Source: Ilex aquifolium (Eukaryota > Streptophyta > Magnoliopsida > Aquifoliales > Aquifoliaceae). From it: a stretch of DNA of 64,000 nt. Shown piece after piece: positions 1 to 9,849 of the stretch; within the stretch, counting starts at the first letter, position 1; the number at the start of each line of letters is the position of its first letter. The DNA is taken from assembly GCA_951799425.1 (NCBI GenBank), contig OX637393.1, forward strand, positions 20,749,744 through 20,813,743, read 5' to 3'. A program made the translations under genes and the position numbers. Under the pieces are notes generated by a model. It made no database searches. It saw only the letters and a program-made list of their open reading frames with translations, and was not told the origin of the DNA.

Positions 1-8
1 ATGGAGTC

Positions 9-3000
9 ATGAAATTAACTTTTGGGAATATGACTCTCGAACTGAACATTTTCAATTTTGCTAAACATCCAGAAGAAGAAAAGGAAGAAAGGGAAGTAAA
101 CTCCATAGAATCTTTGATACAGGAACATCTGGATGATACATTCTGTGAGGATCCTACTGAATCATCTCTGTTAGAACTCATCTCATCAAAAACAACAGAT
201 GATGACCCAAAATCACCAAGTGGCCCTACTCATACTGTTGAGACATGGGCACCCAAATTCGAAGAAATTTCACCAAGTGGCACAAAGCCAGTCTCATCAA
301 GTGTTAGCCCACCAAAGCCTGAATTGAAACCTCTCCCATCTGACCTCAAATATGCATTCTTAGGAGAGAATGAGTCATACCCAGTGGTAATTTCATCTAA
401 ACTCACAGACTTACAAGAGTCTAAACTGATTGAAGTTCTTCAAAGTCATAAAAGCACCATTGGATGGACCATCGCTGACTTGAAAGGTATAAGCCCGTTA
501 ATCTACAATCATGCCATATACCTTTAAGAGGATTCAAAACCCTCTCGTCAAATGCAGCGACGACTAAACCCTCACATGAAGGAAGTTGTGAGAATTGAGG
601 TACTCAAACTCTTAGATGCAGGGATAATCTTCCCTATCTCAGATAGTAAATGGGTCAGTCCAACCCAAGTTGTGCCAAAAAAATATGGGGTCACAGTGGT
701 CAAAAATGATGCAAATGAACTAGTACCAACTCGAGTCGTCACAGGATGGCGAATGTGCATTGATTATCGAAAACTCAATTTGGTCACTAAAAAAGATCAT
801 TTTCCTCTTCCATTTCTTGGCCAAGTCCTAGAGAGAATTGCATGCCATGCATTTTACTGTCTTTTAGATGGGTATTCAGGGTATAACCAAATTGAGATAG
901 CCCTAGATGATCAGGAGAAAACAACCTTCACATGCCCCTTTGGCACCTTTGCATTCAAAAGGATGCCATTTGGACTTTGTAACGCTCCTGCAACATTCCA
1001 AAGATGTATGCTAAGCTTGTTCAGTGACATGGTTGAAAAATTTTTGAAAGTATTCATGGATGACTTCTCTGTCTATGGTGATTCCTTCGATTTGTGTTTA
1101 ACCAATCTAGAGAAAGTACTGATCAGATGTAAGGAAGCCAACCTAGTGCTCAATTGGGAAAAATGCCATTTTATGGTAACACATGGCATTGTCCTTGGTC
1201 ACATTGTGTCGTCTGAAGGCATGAAAGTTGACAAGACAAAAATAGATCTGATTGGAAATTTGCCTGCCCCTATCACTGTAAAGGATGTTCGATCATTCCT
1301 AGGACATGCAGGTTTCTACAGGAGATTCATAAAATATTTCAGTACCATAGCAAAACCCATGTGTCACCTCCTAAGTCAGGATGTAATCTTTGATTGGAAT
1401 GAAGCATGCCAAAAAGCCTTTGACAAGCTAAAAGACATGTTAATTTCTGCACCAATAATGCAACCCCCTGACTGGAATCTTCCCTTTGAACTAATGTGTG
1501 ATGCAAGTGATTTTGCTGTAGGTGTTGTATTGGGACAAAGAAAAGATAAGAAACCCCATGTGATTTACTATGCAAGCAAAACTTTGAATGATGCTCAAAT
1601 GAATTATTCGACAACTGAGAAAGAATTGCTTGCTGTAGTTTTTGCACTGGAAAAATTCCGTTCTTATCTTGTTGGTTCTTCTGTTACTGTATTCACTGAC
1701 CATGCAGCCCTAAAATTTTTGCTCACAAAGAAGGACGCCAAACCAAGACTCTTGAGATGGATACTTTTGCTCCAAGAGTTTGATCTTGTCATCAAGGACA
1801 AGAAAGGTTTCGAGAATGTGGTGGCAGATCATCTGTCCAGACTAACCTATGAATTTCATGAGGATGGACTGCCAATCAATGAGAAATTCCCCTATGAAAA
1901 ACTGTTCATGATTGATAGGACACCATGGTATGCAGACATTGCTAACTTTCTTGCTACTGGTACACTCCCTCCATCCTTTACCATGTTGGACAAAAAGAAA
2001 TTTCTGAGGGAGGTTCGTAACTTTTTTTGGGAGGATCCTTACGTATTCAAGTACTGTAAAGATCAAATCATAAGACGTTGCATCCCTGCTCATGAAAGTA
2101 GCCAGGTAATAACATTTTGTCATTCTGAAGCATGCGGTGGCCACTTTTCATCAAGAAAAACAACTGCAAAAATATTGCAGTGTGGATTTTACTGGCCCAC
2201 ACTTTTCAAAGATGTACATGCCTTTTTGTTTAACTTGTGATAGGTGTCAAAGGTTGGGAAACATTTCTAAAAGAAATATGATGCCCTTAAACCCCATTCT
2301 GGTAATTGAAATTTTTGACTGTTGGGGCATCGATTTTATGGGACCATTTCCCCCTTCTTTTGGCTATATGTACATTTTAGTGGCTGTAGACTATGTATCC
2401 AAATGGGTTGAAGCAATTCCATGCCGAAACAATGATCACCGTACGGTGATCAAATTTTTAAAAGAAAATATTTTGTCTCGGTTTGGAATTCTGAAATCAA
2501 TCATAAGTGATGGAGGTGCTCATTTTTGCAATCGACCTTTCTGGAATTTAATGAAAAAATATTTCATTTTTCACAAAATTGCAACCCCATATCACCCACA
2601 GACAAGTGGACAGGCAGAATTGGCCAATCGGGAGATCAAATTAATTTTAGAAAAAACGGTAAATCCAGACTGCAAAGATTGGTCGTTAAGACTAACTGAT
2701 GCGCTCTAGGCATACCGTACTGCTTTTAAAACAATTTTAGGCATGTTTCCTTATCGATTACTCTATGGAAAGCCATGTCACTTGCCTGTGGAATTGGAAC
2801 ATAGGGCATACTGGGCCATTAAAGCAATGAATTTTGACTTGGATAAGGCTGGGCTAGCAAGGAAACTTTAGATAAATGAATTGGAGGAATTGAGAAATGA
2901 AGCATATGAAAATGCTAAGATTGCTAAAATCAGGATGAAAATTCTTCATGACAAACACATTGTGCGGAAATCTTTTGATCCATCTCAAAAAGTCTTGCTA

Positions 3001-3297
3001 TTTAATTCAAGACTCCGCCTCTTTCCTGGTAAGTTGAAATCAAGATGGACTGGGCCTTATATTGTCAAAAAGGTGTTTGAACATGGAGTAGTTGAAGTGA
3101 AAAACCCAGCAAACGGTAATAGTTTTACTGTTAATGGTCAGCGGTTAAAACCATTTTTGAAGGATTTTGTTAAAAATGTGGAAACCATTCTTTTAATGGA
3201 ACCAGAGTACTCCACCGAAATTCGCGCCTGCCGACACTCCAGTGGATCGGGTCAGGAAAAATCTACTCCAACCCGACCCACTGGGGCGCCTTTATAA
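9..3297 (+). pseudogene. Element A pol remnant: RT, RNase H, integrase
   Basis: The left edge falls just beyond protease. Reverse transcriptase lies at about 560-1250, with the family box around 1054-1065 (FMDD). RNase H is at about 1480-1840, with CDASDFAVG and VVADHLSR. Integrase runs from about 2090 to 3160: a zinc-binding N-terminus with CDRCQRLG, a core with [19 protein letters not shown] and [15 protein letters not shown], and a C-terminal part with WTGPYIVKKVF. No chromodomain follows, as expected of the Athila/Tat branch. It would copy and integrate element cDNA in virus-like particles, but this copy is a fossil. Confidence 0.9.
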
Positions 3298-3390
3298 GGC
3301 ACCCATTTTTTCTCCCAGCCGCCGCAGTTGGCCCCCCCCCCCATTTCTTCTTCTTCTTTTTCTTTTCTTCTTCTTCCTTCTGTTCGTCTT
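3285..3390 (+). promoter_or_regulatory. TATA-like box plus CT-rich tract after integrase of element A
   Basis: A TATA-like string (CTTTATAAGG, about 3289-3298) sits in a GC-richer stretch and is followed by a C run and a long pyrimidine tract (about 3331-3385, CTT repeats). TATA followed by a CT-rich leader is a common plant core-promoter layout. This may be an internal promoter or a captured fragment. Nothing in the sequence proves activity. Confidence 0.25.
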
Positions 3391-3570
3391 CGAGTTCTCT
3401 GTTATCCGAGAAACCACCCATGACCACACACTCCACAAAAATGATATTTTGCTTCATGTTTTGCATTTTAATCTTATATTTCCTCATGGGTGTTCTTCTT
3501 TTATTCGCACTCACACATAAATATTTTCAGCATACCCGAAATCCAGATCTGTGCACAGATGAGTAATTTT

Positions 3571-3587
3571 TGTGTTTTTGTTTGTAG
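3571..3587 (+). other. Candidate splice acceptor in element A
   Basis: A T-rich stretch ending in TTTGTAG just upstream of the central purine tract looks like a plant 3' splice site. The Athila env-like ORF is thought to be made from a spliced subgenomic RNA. A matching stretch occurs in C on the minus strand (about 22626-22642), and B has its own version ending at 13512. The donor cannot be identified here. Confidence 0.3.
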
Positions 3588-3660
3588 GTCTCAGCGGGTG
3601 ACCAGATCTATACCATTCAACTTCGTCTCCACAATCCATGAACCGGTAAATTCGAAACAT

Positions 3661-3691
3661 TAGGGACAATGTTCAGTTTAGGTTGGGGGGT
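3661..3691 (+). other. Central polypurine-like tract of element A
   Basis: GGGACAATG followed within about 20 bases by a G run (GGTTGGGGGG). The same pairing of a GGACAATG word with a G run lies between the gag/pol part and the env-like ORF in B (13590-13624), C (complement 22532-22563), H (48221-48250) and L (complement 53257-53300). It resembles a second plus-strand priming site and is separate from the true polypurine tract next to the 3' LTR. Confidence 0.5.
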
Positions 3692-3875
3692 ATGATCAGT
3701 TCATCAGTTCATTAGTTCATATTTTCGCAAATTTTTAATTTTTATATTGTTGTTGTTGATCATGTTTGAACATTGATTGTATAAATTGATGATTATGCTT
3801 ATGAATCAGCTTCAATCGTCTTTGTGACTGGCAGACGTTAAAGAACCAGATAGTGAGTCTTAAAACTTAGCAATC

Positions 3876-4286
3876 ATGGATGTAAAACTTTTTTGGTTTA
3901 GCCTAGGAGTTCTACGTACATTTCCATCTGATATACATACTATGATCATGAGAAAAGCAAGATTAGTAAGGAAGGCTGAAATCCAAGAAAAACAAGTGAA
4001 ACCCCTCTGTGGCAGAAGCAGCTTTGCCAAACGCCGTCGTGCCAAAAGGTTTGGTGCCTGTAAACAATGTGGCAGAGTCTTTCACGAAAAAAGGTACAAC
4101 CAGTGTTCTGAACCAATTTTCGGTCGCGCACTTGATCGATTAGACTGGATAGTGAATGGGCTGAGTAAGGATTACCCTGATACGCCATGCTATTCCGGTA
4201 CTTTGCTTAACCGGTTTGTGAGAGAGGAAGTTGGGAGAGTTACTGGTTGTCCATTCTACACAGACACAGAGGGAGACTCGGATTAG
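3876..4286 (+). CDS. Small zinc-finger-like ORF between integrase and env-like ORF of element A
   Basis: 136 residues and no family I recognise. The middle is strongly basic (AKRRRAKR-like, near residues 50-57) and is followed by CKQCGRVFHEKRYNQC, a C-x2-C-x4-H-x6-C arrangement that could hold one zinc ion. The C-terminus is acidic (DTEGDSD). The equivalent stretch in element C (complement of about 21958-22345) keeps the cysteines and histidine, with CKQCGRFFHEKRYNQC. It lies before the palindrome array and env-like ORF. It could be a nucleic-acid-binding accessory protein of this subfamily, but conservation in two close copies is weak proof of coding. Confidence 0.4.
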   Translation: MDVKLFWFSLGVLRTFPSDIHTMIMRKARLVRKAEIQEKQVKPLCGRSSFAKRRRAKRFGACKQCGRVFHEKRYNQCSEPIFGRALDRLDWIVNGLSKDYPDTPCYSGTLLNRFVREEVGRVTGCPFYTDTEGDSD

Positions 4287-4552
4287 ATAATTTTCTGTAG
4301 GAAATGTGTACTTTTGTTTGGGGAATGAAAGCCAAAGGTTCGAATTTGTTGTAAAAAGTGTAAAAATATTTTTGTATAAATTCTTTTGACTGAAATGAAA
4401 ATATGGGCCGAGTAAGGAATGTCCCAAAATACCAACCTGAAGCATGGGTAAGGGCTTATCCTGAGATGCCATAGGTTTTTTATTTGAAATTTTGTGTTTG
4501 GTCCTCTTTGATTGTATATAGTGTAGTGGAGAAAAAAAATTTAATTTTTGGT

Positions 4553-4878
4553 TCAACGTTCGAATGCCAGGTAACGTTCGAACGTAATCTGCTTACAGTA
4601 CTCGGCCTCTAATGAAGCTTCTGATGGAACTTAAAAGTACTGGGAGCTCAGTCCGTTCGAACGCCAATAGACCGTTCGAACGAGATTAACGTTCGAACGC
4701 CAATAGAACGTTCAAATGAAGAGAACCTACAACACTTTGGTCTCTGTCAGAACACAAAAGTACTGGGAGCTCACAACGTTCGAACGATATCCCACGTTCG
4801 AACGATATTTTAAAAATCCTTCAATACACGTTCCCATGTGGATGACGTTCGAATGCCCCTTCTCAGACTATAAAAGCC
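4553..4878 (+). promoter_or_regulatory. Internal promoter-like module of element A: TTCGAA palindrome array plus TATA box
   Basis: About nine copies, some degenerate, of the palindrome CGTTCGAACG lie between 4553 and 4856, followed at once by CTATAAAAGCC (TATA 4869-4875). A leader of about 220 bases then leads to the env-like ATG at 5095, and one more palindrome (about 5083-5092) abuts that ATG. The 3' LTR of the same element has the same palindrome array (31897-32260) before its own TATA box (32353-32360). The module therefore looks like an internal promoter for the env-like ORF. Confidence 0.6.
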
Positions 4879-5094
4879 TGCATCGTCGTTTTCAGCCAAA
4901 ATCCCCAAATTTTTTTCAAAACCCTAGAACTCTTTTTCACTCCACAGAACTCAATTCACCCTCATTCCCCAAAAATACCCAAATTCGACCCTCCTTAACT
5001 CCTCTCCACATCAAAATCATCAATCCCACACCAAGAACCCCAAGTTTCCAGCACTTTTCAGCACCCTCTCAAACCCAACCCACGTTCGAACGCC

Positions 5095-6147
5095 ATGCCA
5101 AGGGTAAAACTCCCTGCCAGGTGTGCTCCACCAGTGAACCAAGATCCAAATATTGTAGAAGAGGTGATAGAAGAGAGGGAGGGAAGGCAAAGGACGAAGA
5201 GATATGACAGGACCAGGTTTCCCAGTGCCTTAAAGGCTGAGAGGTATGAAAATTTCTACCATAAGCATGCAGTTGTTTGTGAGAGAGACGTTTTGATTGA
5301 TGATTTTGCTGGAATTGGAATATTGGAGGAAATGGAGAGGAGGGAGTGGGTCTGGTACTTGAGGAACGGTGGAGACGTCATTGTTGACTTGGTGCGGGAG
5401 TTTTACTCCAACGCTGAGATCATCAACGGCGCAATCCGGACATATGTTAGGGGTATCCACATTGACGTGGATGAAGCATACATCGTAGAAATAAGGGAGG
5501 AAATACCTCGAGTGCAAAACCTGACCTACCCCCCAAAGAAAGACATAGCAATGAATGTGGTGGGAAAGGAATTGACGGGGGTAGCTGACTTTTCATGGGT
5601 AGGGAGGAGATTTTTGAGGCAAGGGGAGCTCACCGACAAATACAAAATGTTAAATTTGATTGCGGTGTCCAACTTCGCTCCCATGGGAAGAAAGAATGAA
5701 ATTCTACCTGACCTGGCTCGGTTGCTCTATGCAATTGGAAGAGGCCACAATATTGATCTCCCCTCCCTCATCCTGAGTGAAATGAAGAAGGGATGCGACG
5801 TGAAGAGGAGCTCCCTTCCTTTTGGCACCCTAGTAACTGAAATGTGCACGAAAAATGGGGTGAGGGTGAAGCCAGAAATGGAAATCCAAAAGCCAATGGG
5901 GCCACTGAACAAGGCATCCTTTCGAAGAGGTATAAGAGGAGATGCCACCCACCCAGGGAGTGGATGAGGTATAAGAGGAGCTTGATGCAGAGGAAGAGAG
6001 AGACCAGCCACAGGAGGCAGGGCCTAGCACCAGCTCCCGACGCTCCTTACGGGACATCTTGCTTAGCATTGAAGCTAAGCAGGATGAGATCCTTAGGCTT
6101 ATGAGGGGTGGTGGACCTGGTGGAGATGGTGGGCATGCAGAAGAGTG
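5095..6147 (+). pseudogene. Element A env-like ORF (putative plant transposon protein type), broken
   Basis: The N-terminus begins MPRVKLPARCAPP. The conserved core includes the REFYSNAEI...YVRG region, FSWVGRRFL and the LARLLYAIGRGHNIDLPSLI region, which is typical of the second ORF of Athila elements. No signal peptide is seen. The name env-like comes from its position. The core resembles domains annotated as putative plant transposon protein rather than a viral envelope. The near-identical copy in element C is at complement 19932-21143. About one or two breaks. Confidence 0.75.
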
Positions 6148-6272
6148 AGAGAGAGAGATCCCTATCCCTGTTCTTGTTCTTGTTTTTTTTATGTTTGTTT
6201 AAAGTGCTTCTTTTTATGAATTTCTTCTTTGATAGTTGTAAGTTTTTGTGTGATTGTGAATGAATCGAACCG

Positions 6273-6655
6273 TTGATATTAAAAGATTATATTTTGAGAA
6301 ATGAATGGTTCAATTCATCACTTTTATTTGTTTTAATGCATTTGTAAATTTAGCATAAAATTAAAATGTGATGGAACAAATGTGGATGTTAAGAATGCAT
6401 GCTAGAGTAAATATGCACATGATCGGTTTGACACCTCAATTTATCAACCGAGACTTAAAACCACATTTCTTGAAAAAATTAGTATTCTCTCTATACTTAA
6501 ATTGTCATATGTGCATCGATATTTGTTATTTTAAAGGTACAGGAAGATCTGACTTGAAAATGGAATTGGTATATAACCAATACCCCCTGGAAAACCCGAC
6601 GTACACAGTGGAGATAACAAAGAACACCAGGGTGAGTTTCGAACCTAACGATGCT
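6273..6655 (+). repeat. Left copy of a ~383-bp direct repeat of element A flanking element B
   Basis: This segment of A's 3' region ends exactly where B's 5' LTR begins. It recurs at 30001-30384, directly after B's 3' LTR, with about four differences by eye (about 1%). A normal insertion would leave a 5-bp duplication, so this long repeat reflects a later exchange. Confidence 0.85.
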
Positions 6656-7741
6656 TGATTAAGGCCGAATAATCACATTTATTATTAGGAAAGATTGATT
6701 ATTTAACTATAAAAGTGTGATAAATATAAAAGTTTATCCAAGTTTGGGTGTTATGCTATCAAATGTTGATTTGTGTTAATTTACAGGACAAAAGCATAAT
6801 TTTGGAGTTAAATTATGGGAAGACGAAGCATAGCTCAAAGGAAAACACACTGGATCACGCGTCCGGACGGAAGAAGAACATGCGTCCGCACGCGAGTGGC
6901 AGAAAGGCGATCAGAAGAAGAACAAACTCACTGGAAGTTGCGTCCGGACGGAAGATGAACACGCGTCCGGACGCGTGTCAAGGATCTGCTGATGCCAGAC
7001 TTAGAATTCTGACGAAAATCAATCTCTTTCCTAGGGGGTTATAAATACAAATTGAAGACTTTGTAATGGGTATCTTGGATCATCTTTTTTGCTCATGAAT
7101 TCTTCAGTGTACTGTGCAATTCTTTTATTATGTCCGGCTAGAAGGTTAAGTTAGGGCTAGGGAAAACCTCTCAGTGAAGTACGGTATTTTTATTGACTTT
7201 GTACTTAATGATTTATGATATTGTGTTAATCTAGTTTCTAATCTTTTAGTAAAGTTTTTATTCTGTAAAAACTCCTGAGTTGTTGTGCCACGTACATCGA
7301 TTGCTTGAGTTTCCCTGCGAATAAATAACTGGTTATTCCATGCTTGAAGTGTTAGCATTGTTTCATAAAATATTATGATTGATTTATTATTCAGGTTTCT
7401 GAATAATCTTTTGGTTATAACTTTTGGTTTCATCACTTGATTTGTTATCTGGATTAACCAACATTTAATTCCTGTTTCAAATTAAGTCTTGAGTCTTTAA
7501 TTATTACCGTATGACATTGAGAGGGAGTACCTGATGCTCTAGTATTTTTATTACTGTTTTAATTATTAAAGTCAGTTGTTTTCAATCATCAACTCCTCAA
7601 ACAAACTGTCTCCTTTTTAATTTATTAGTGTTAGTGTGATTGTTGACTTGTTACAATTCCCTGTGGATTCGACCTCGGGCTTCCGAGAATATATTACTTT
7701 GCTCAACCTACGCTTGGGTTTACACTTCTAAAGTTGAAGCA
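6656..7741 (+). repeat. 5' LTR of element B
   Basis: Starts TGATTAAGGCCG and ends GTTGAAGCA just before the primer site. It holds four copies of the palindrome CGTCCGGACG or near variants (6864-6973) and then a TATA box (TATAAATA, 7040-7047). The closing segment contains the CCCTGTGGATTCGACC stretch seen near the end of several Athila LTRs here. Confidence 0.92.
6864..7047 (+). promoter_or_regulatory. LTR promoter of element B: TCCGGA palindromes plus TATA box
   Basis: Four sites of the CGTCCGGACG type, then TATAAATA at 7040-7047. The 3' LTR repeats the layout (palindromes about 29126-29241, TATA 29308-29315). The element's internal module at 13846-14117 has the same order. Confidence 0.6.
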
Positions 7742-7747
7742 AGTTTT

Positions 7748-7765
7748 TGGCGCCGTTGCCGGGGA
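7748..7765 (+). other. Primer binding site of element B (tRNA-Asp)
   Basis: TGGCGCCGTTGCCGGGGA is complementary to the 3' end of plant tRNA-Asp(GUC), whose mature end is CCCCGGCAACGGCGCCA as I remember it. It lies six bases after the LTR end, as expected for minus-strand priming. Confidence 0.9.
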
Positions 7766-7929
7766 ATTGAAAAACAAGGAGCTATCACGTCCTTTGAGGT
7801 GTTCAGTATTTGCGATTCGTCGGAGAACCGGTAACTTCGTTCCAATTTCTCTTATTTGTATTTTCTGGCAATTTATTTACTTTTCGTTATTTATTTAGAT
7901 TTCTATTTTATTTAGTTTGTTTAGTTGTT

Positions 7930-9500
7930 TTATGAGCTCTTGGCATCGTGATTTGAGTGGACATTTAATAAGAGAGGATTTAGATACTCTGTTTGGAAAT
8001 CTATTTGATTCATCTGATTTAAATTTTTCTGTGCATACAATGGTTGCTAATCCTAACATTAATATGTAGAATGAATTTCCTGCACATGAGGACCATATTG
8101 ATAGAGTAAGCAATCATGATGAGAATGATGTGGATAATTTGAATGTTAATCAGGGTAGGACTTTGTGTGAATATCTACAACCTGTACTACTCACTGAACC
8201 GTCATGCATAATTTTTCCATTGAATGCCATTAATTTTGTTTTCAAACCTGGCATGATTCAATTACTTCCAAAATTCCTTGGTATAGGTGAAGAAAACTCA
8301 TATTTGCACATCAGAGAATTTGGGGATGTATGTGCTACGTTCCATGACCAGAATGTTGTAATGGATATAGTCAGGCTGAAGTTATTTCCTTTTTCATTAA
8401 AGGAGAAAGCTAAAACTTGGTTATATTCGTTGAGATCTAGGTCTATAGGAACATGGCAAGAGATGCAGAAACAATTTTTAAAGAATTTTTTTCCCACACA
8501 TCGCACAAACTCTTTAAAAAGACAAATAATGAATTTTTCTCAAAAGGAGCCTGGAAATTTTTATCAAAGTTGGGAAAGATTTAAAGACCTTATTGCATCT
8601 TGTCCACATCATGGTTATGAAAGCTGGCGCATAATAAGTTTCTTTTATGAGGGTTTAGGCCCACAATTGCGTCAATTTATTGAGATGATGTGTAATGGAG
8701 ATTTTATGAATAAGGAACCAGATGATGCTTTTGACTATTTAGATCAATTAGCAGAGAGTGCACAATCTTGGGACACTACATCTCAGGAACCACCTAAAGG
8801 TAAAACTGCATAATCATCATCATCTAGTGGGGGTAAGTACCAGTTGAGGAAGGAAGATGACATTGGGGCTAGGATTGCCACCTTAGCTAGGAGGGTAGAA
8901 GTCATGGAATATAAAAGGGTTAATGAAGTTGACACAATACCTGTTGAGGAAGTTTGTAGCTTTTGTGACACCCCCGGACACCCAGTTAAACAGTGTCCAA
9001 CATTGCCTGTTTTAAAAGAAGTTTTGCATGATCAAGCAAATGCTGCAAACAATTTTTCAAAACCTTACAATAATCCTTATTCAAATACATACAATCCGGG
9101 GTGGAAGAATCATCCCAATTTTAGTTGGAGGAATGAAAATCATGCATCACAATCACCTCAACAAAATTCCTCCAATGTTGCACCTTATGTTCCACCCCCT
9201 AAGAGAAGTATGGATGAAGCACTGACACAGTTCATGCAGAGTCAGACCAGTTATAATAGACAAACTACTCAGGCCATTGATGATCTCAGAAGTTCAGTCA
9301 ACCAAACCACACAGGCTCTAAATGATATTAGGAGTGCAATCACTAAACTGACTATTGACCCTTGTCATCAGGAGAAAGGTAAGTTCCCAGCACAACCACA
9401 ACCAAATCCACAGGGCCAATTTTTTGTGAATGATACTGGCACTCCTAATACTGAGCATGAACAGGTAAAGTCTATCACCACACTCCGTAGTGGGAAAGAA
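7930..9500 (+). pseudogene. Element B gag remnant
   Basis: Capsid-type region with FPFSLKEKAKTWLYSL and the LYQ/FYQSWERFKDL stretch, followed by a CCHC zinc knuckle (CSFCDTPGHPVKQC, about 8955-8996), the PYSNTYNPGWKNHPNFSW motif and a glutamine-rich helix region. This order matches gag in C and E. It would form the particle shell and bind element RNA. Fossil. Confidence 0.88.
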
Positions 9501-9849
9501 ATTGATAAAACCATTCTTTCTAAAACCCAAAAATTTGAGAAAATTTCAAAACCTACGGAGAGTGATGATAAACTTAACCCTTCTGAAGTTAGTGAGCCTG
9601 AGAAGTATGTTCCTCCTGCACCATTCCCACAGAGATTGCTTACTTCTACTAAGCCTCATATGCATAATGATATGTTAGAGATTTTTAAGCAGGTAAAAAT
9701 CAATATTCCCTTGTTGGATGCCATTAAACAAATACCTTCTTATGCAAAGTTTTTAAAAGAATTATGCACTGTTAAAAGGAAATTGAATGTGCAAAAGAAG
9801 GCATTTTTAACTGAGCAGGTATCCTCCATCATACAGCATAACACTCCAC

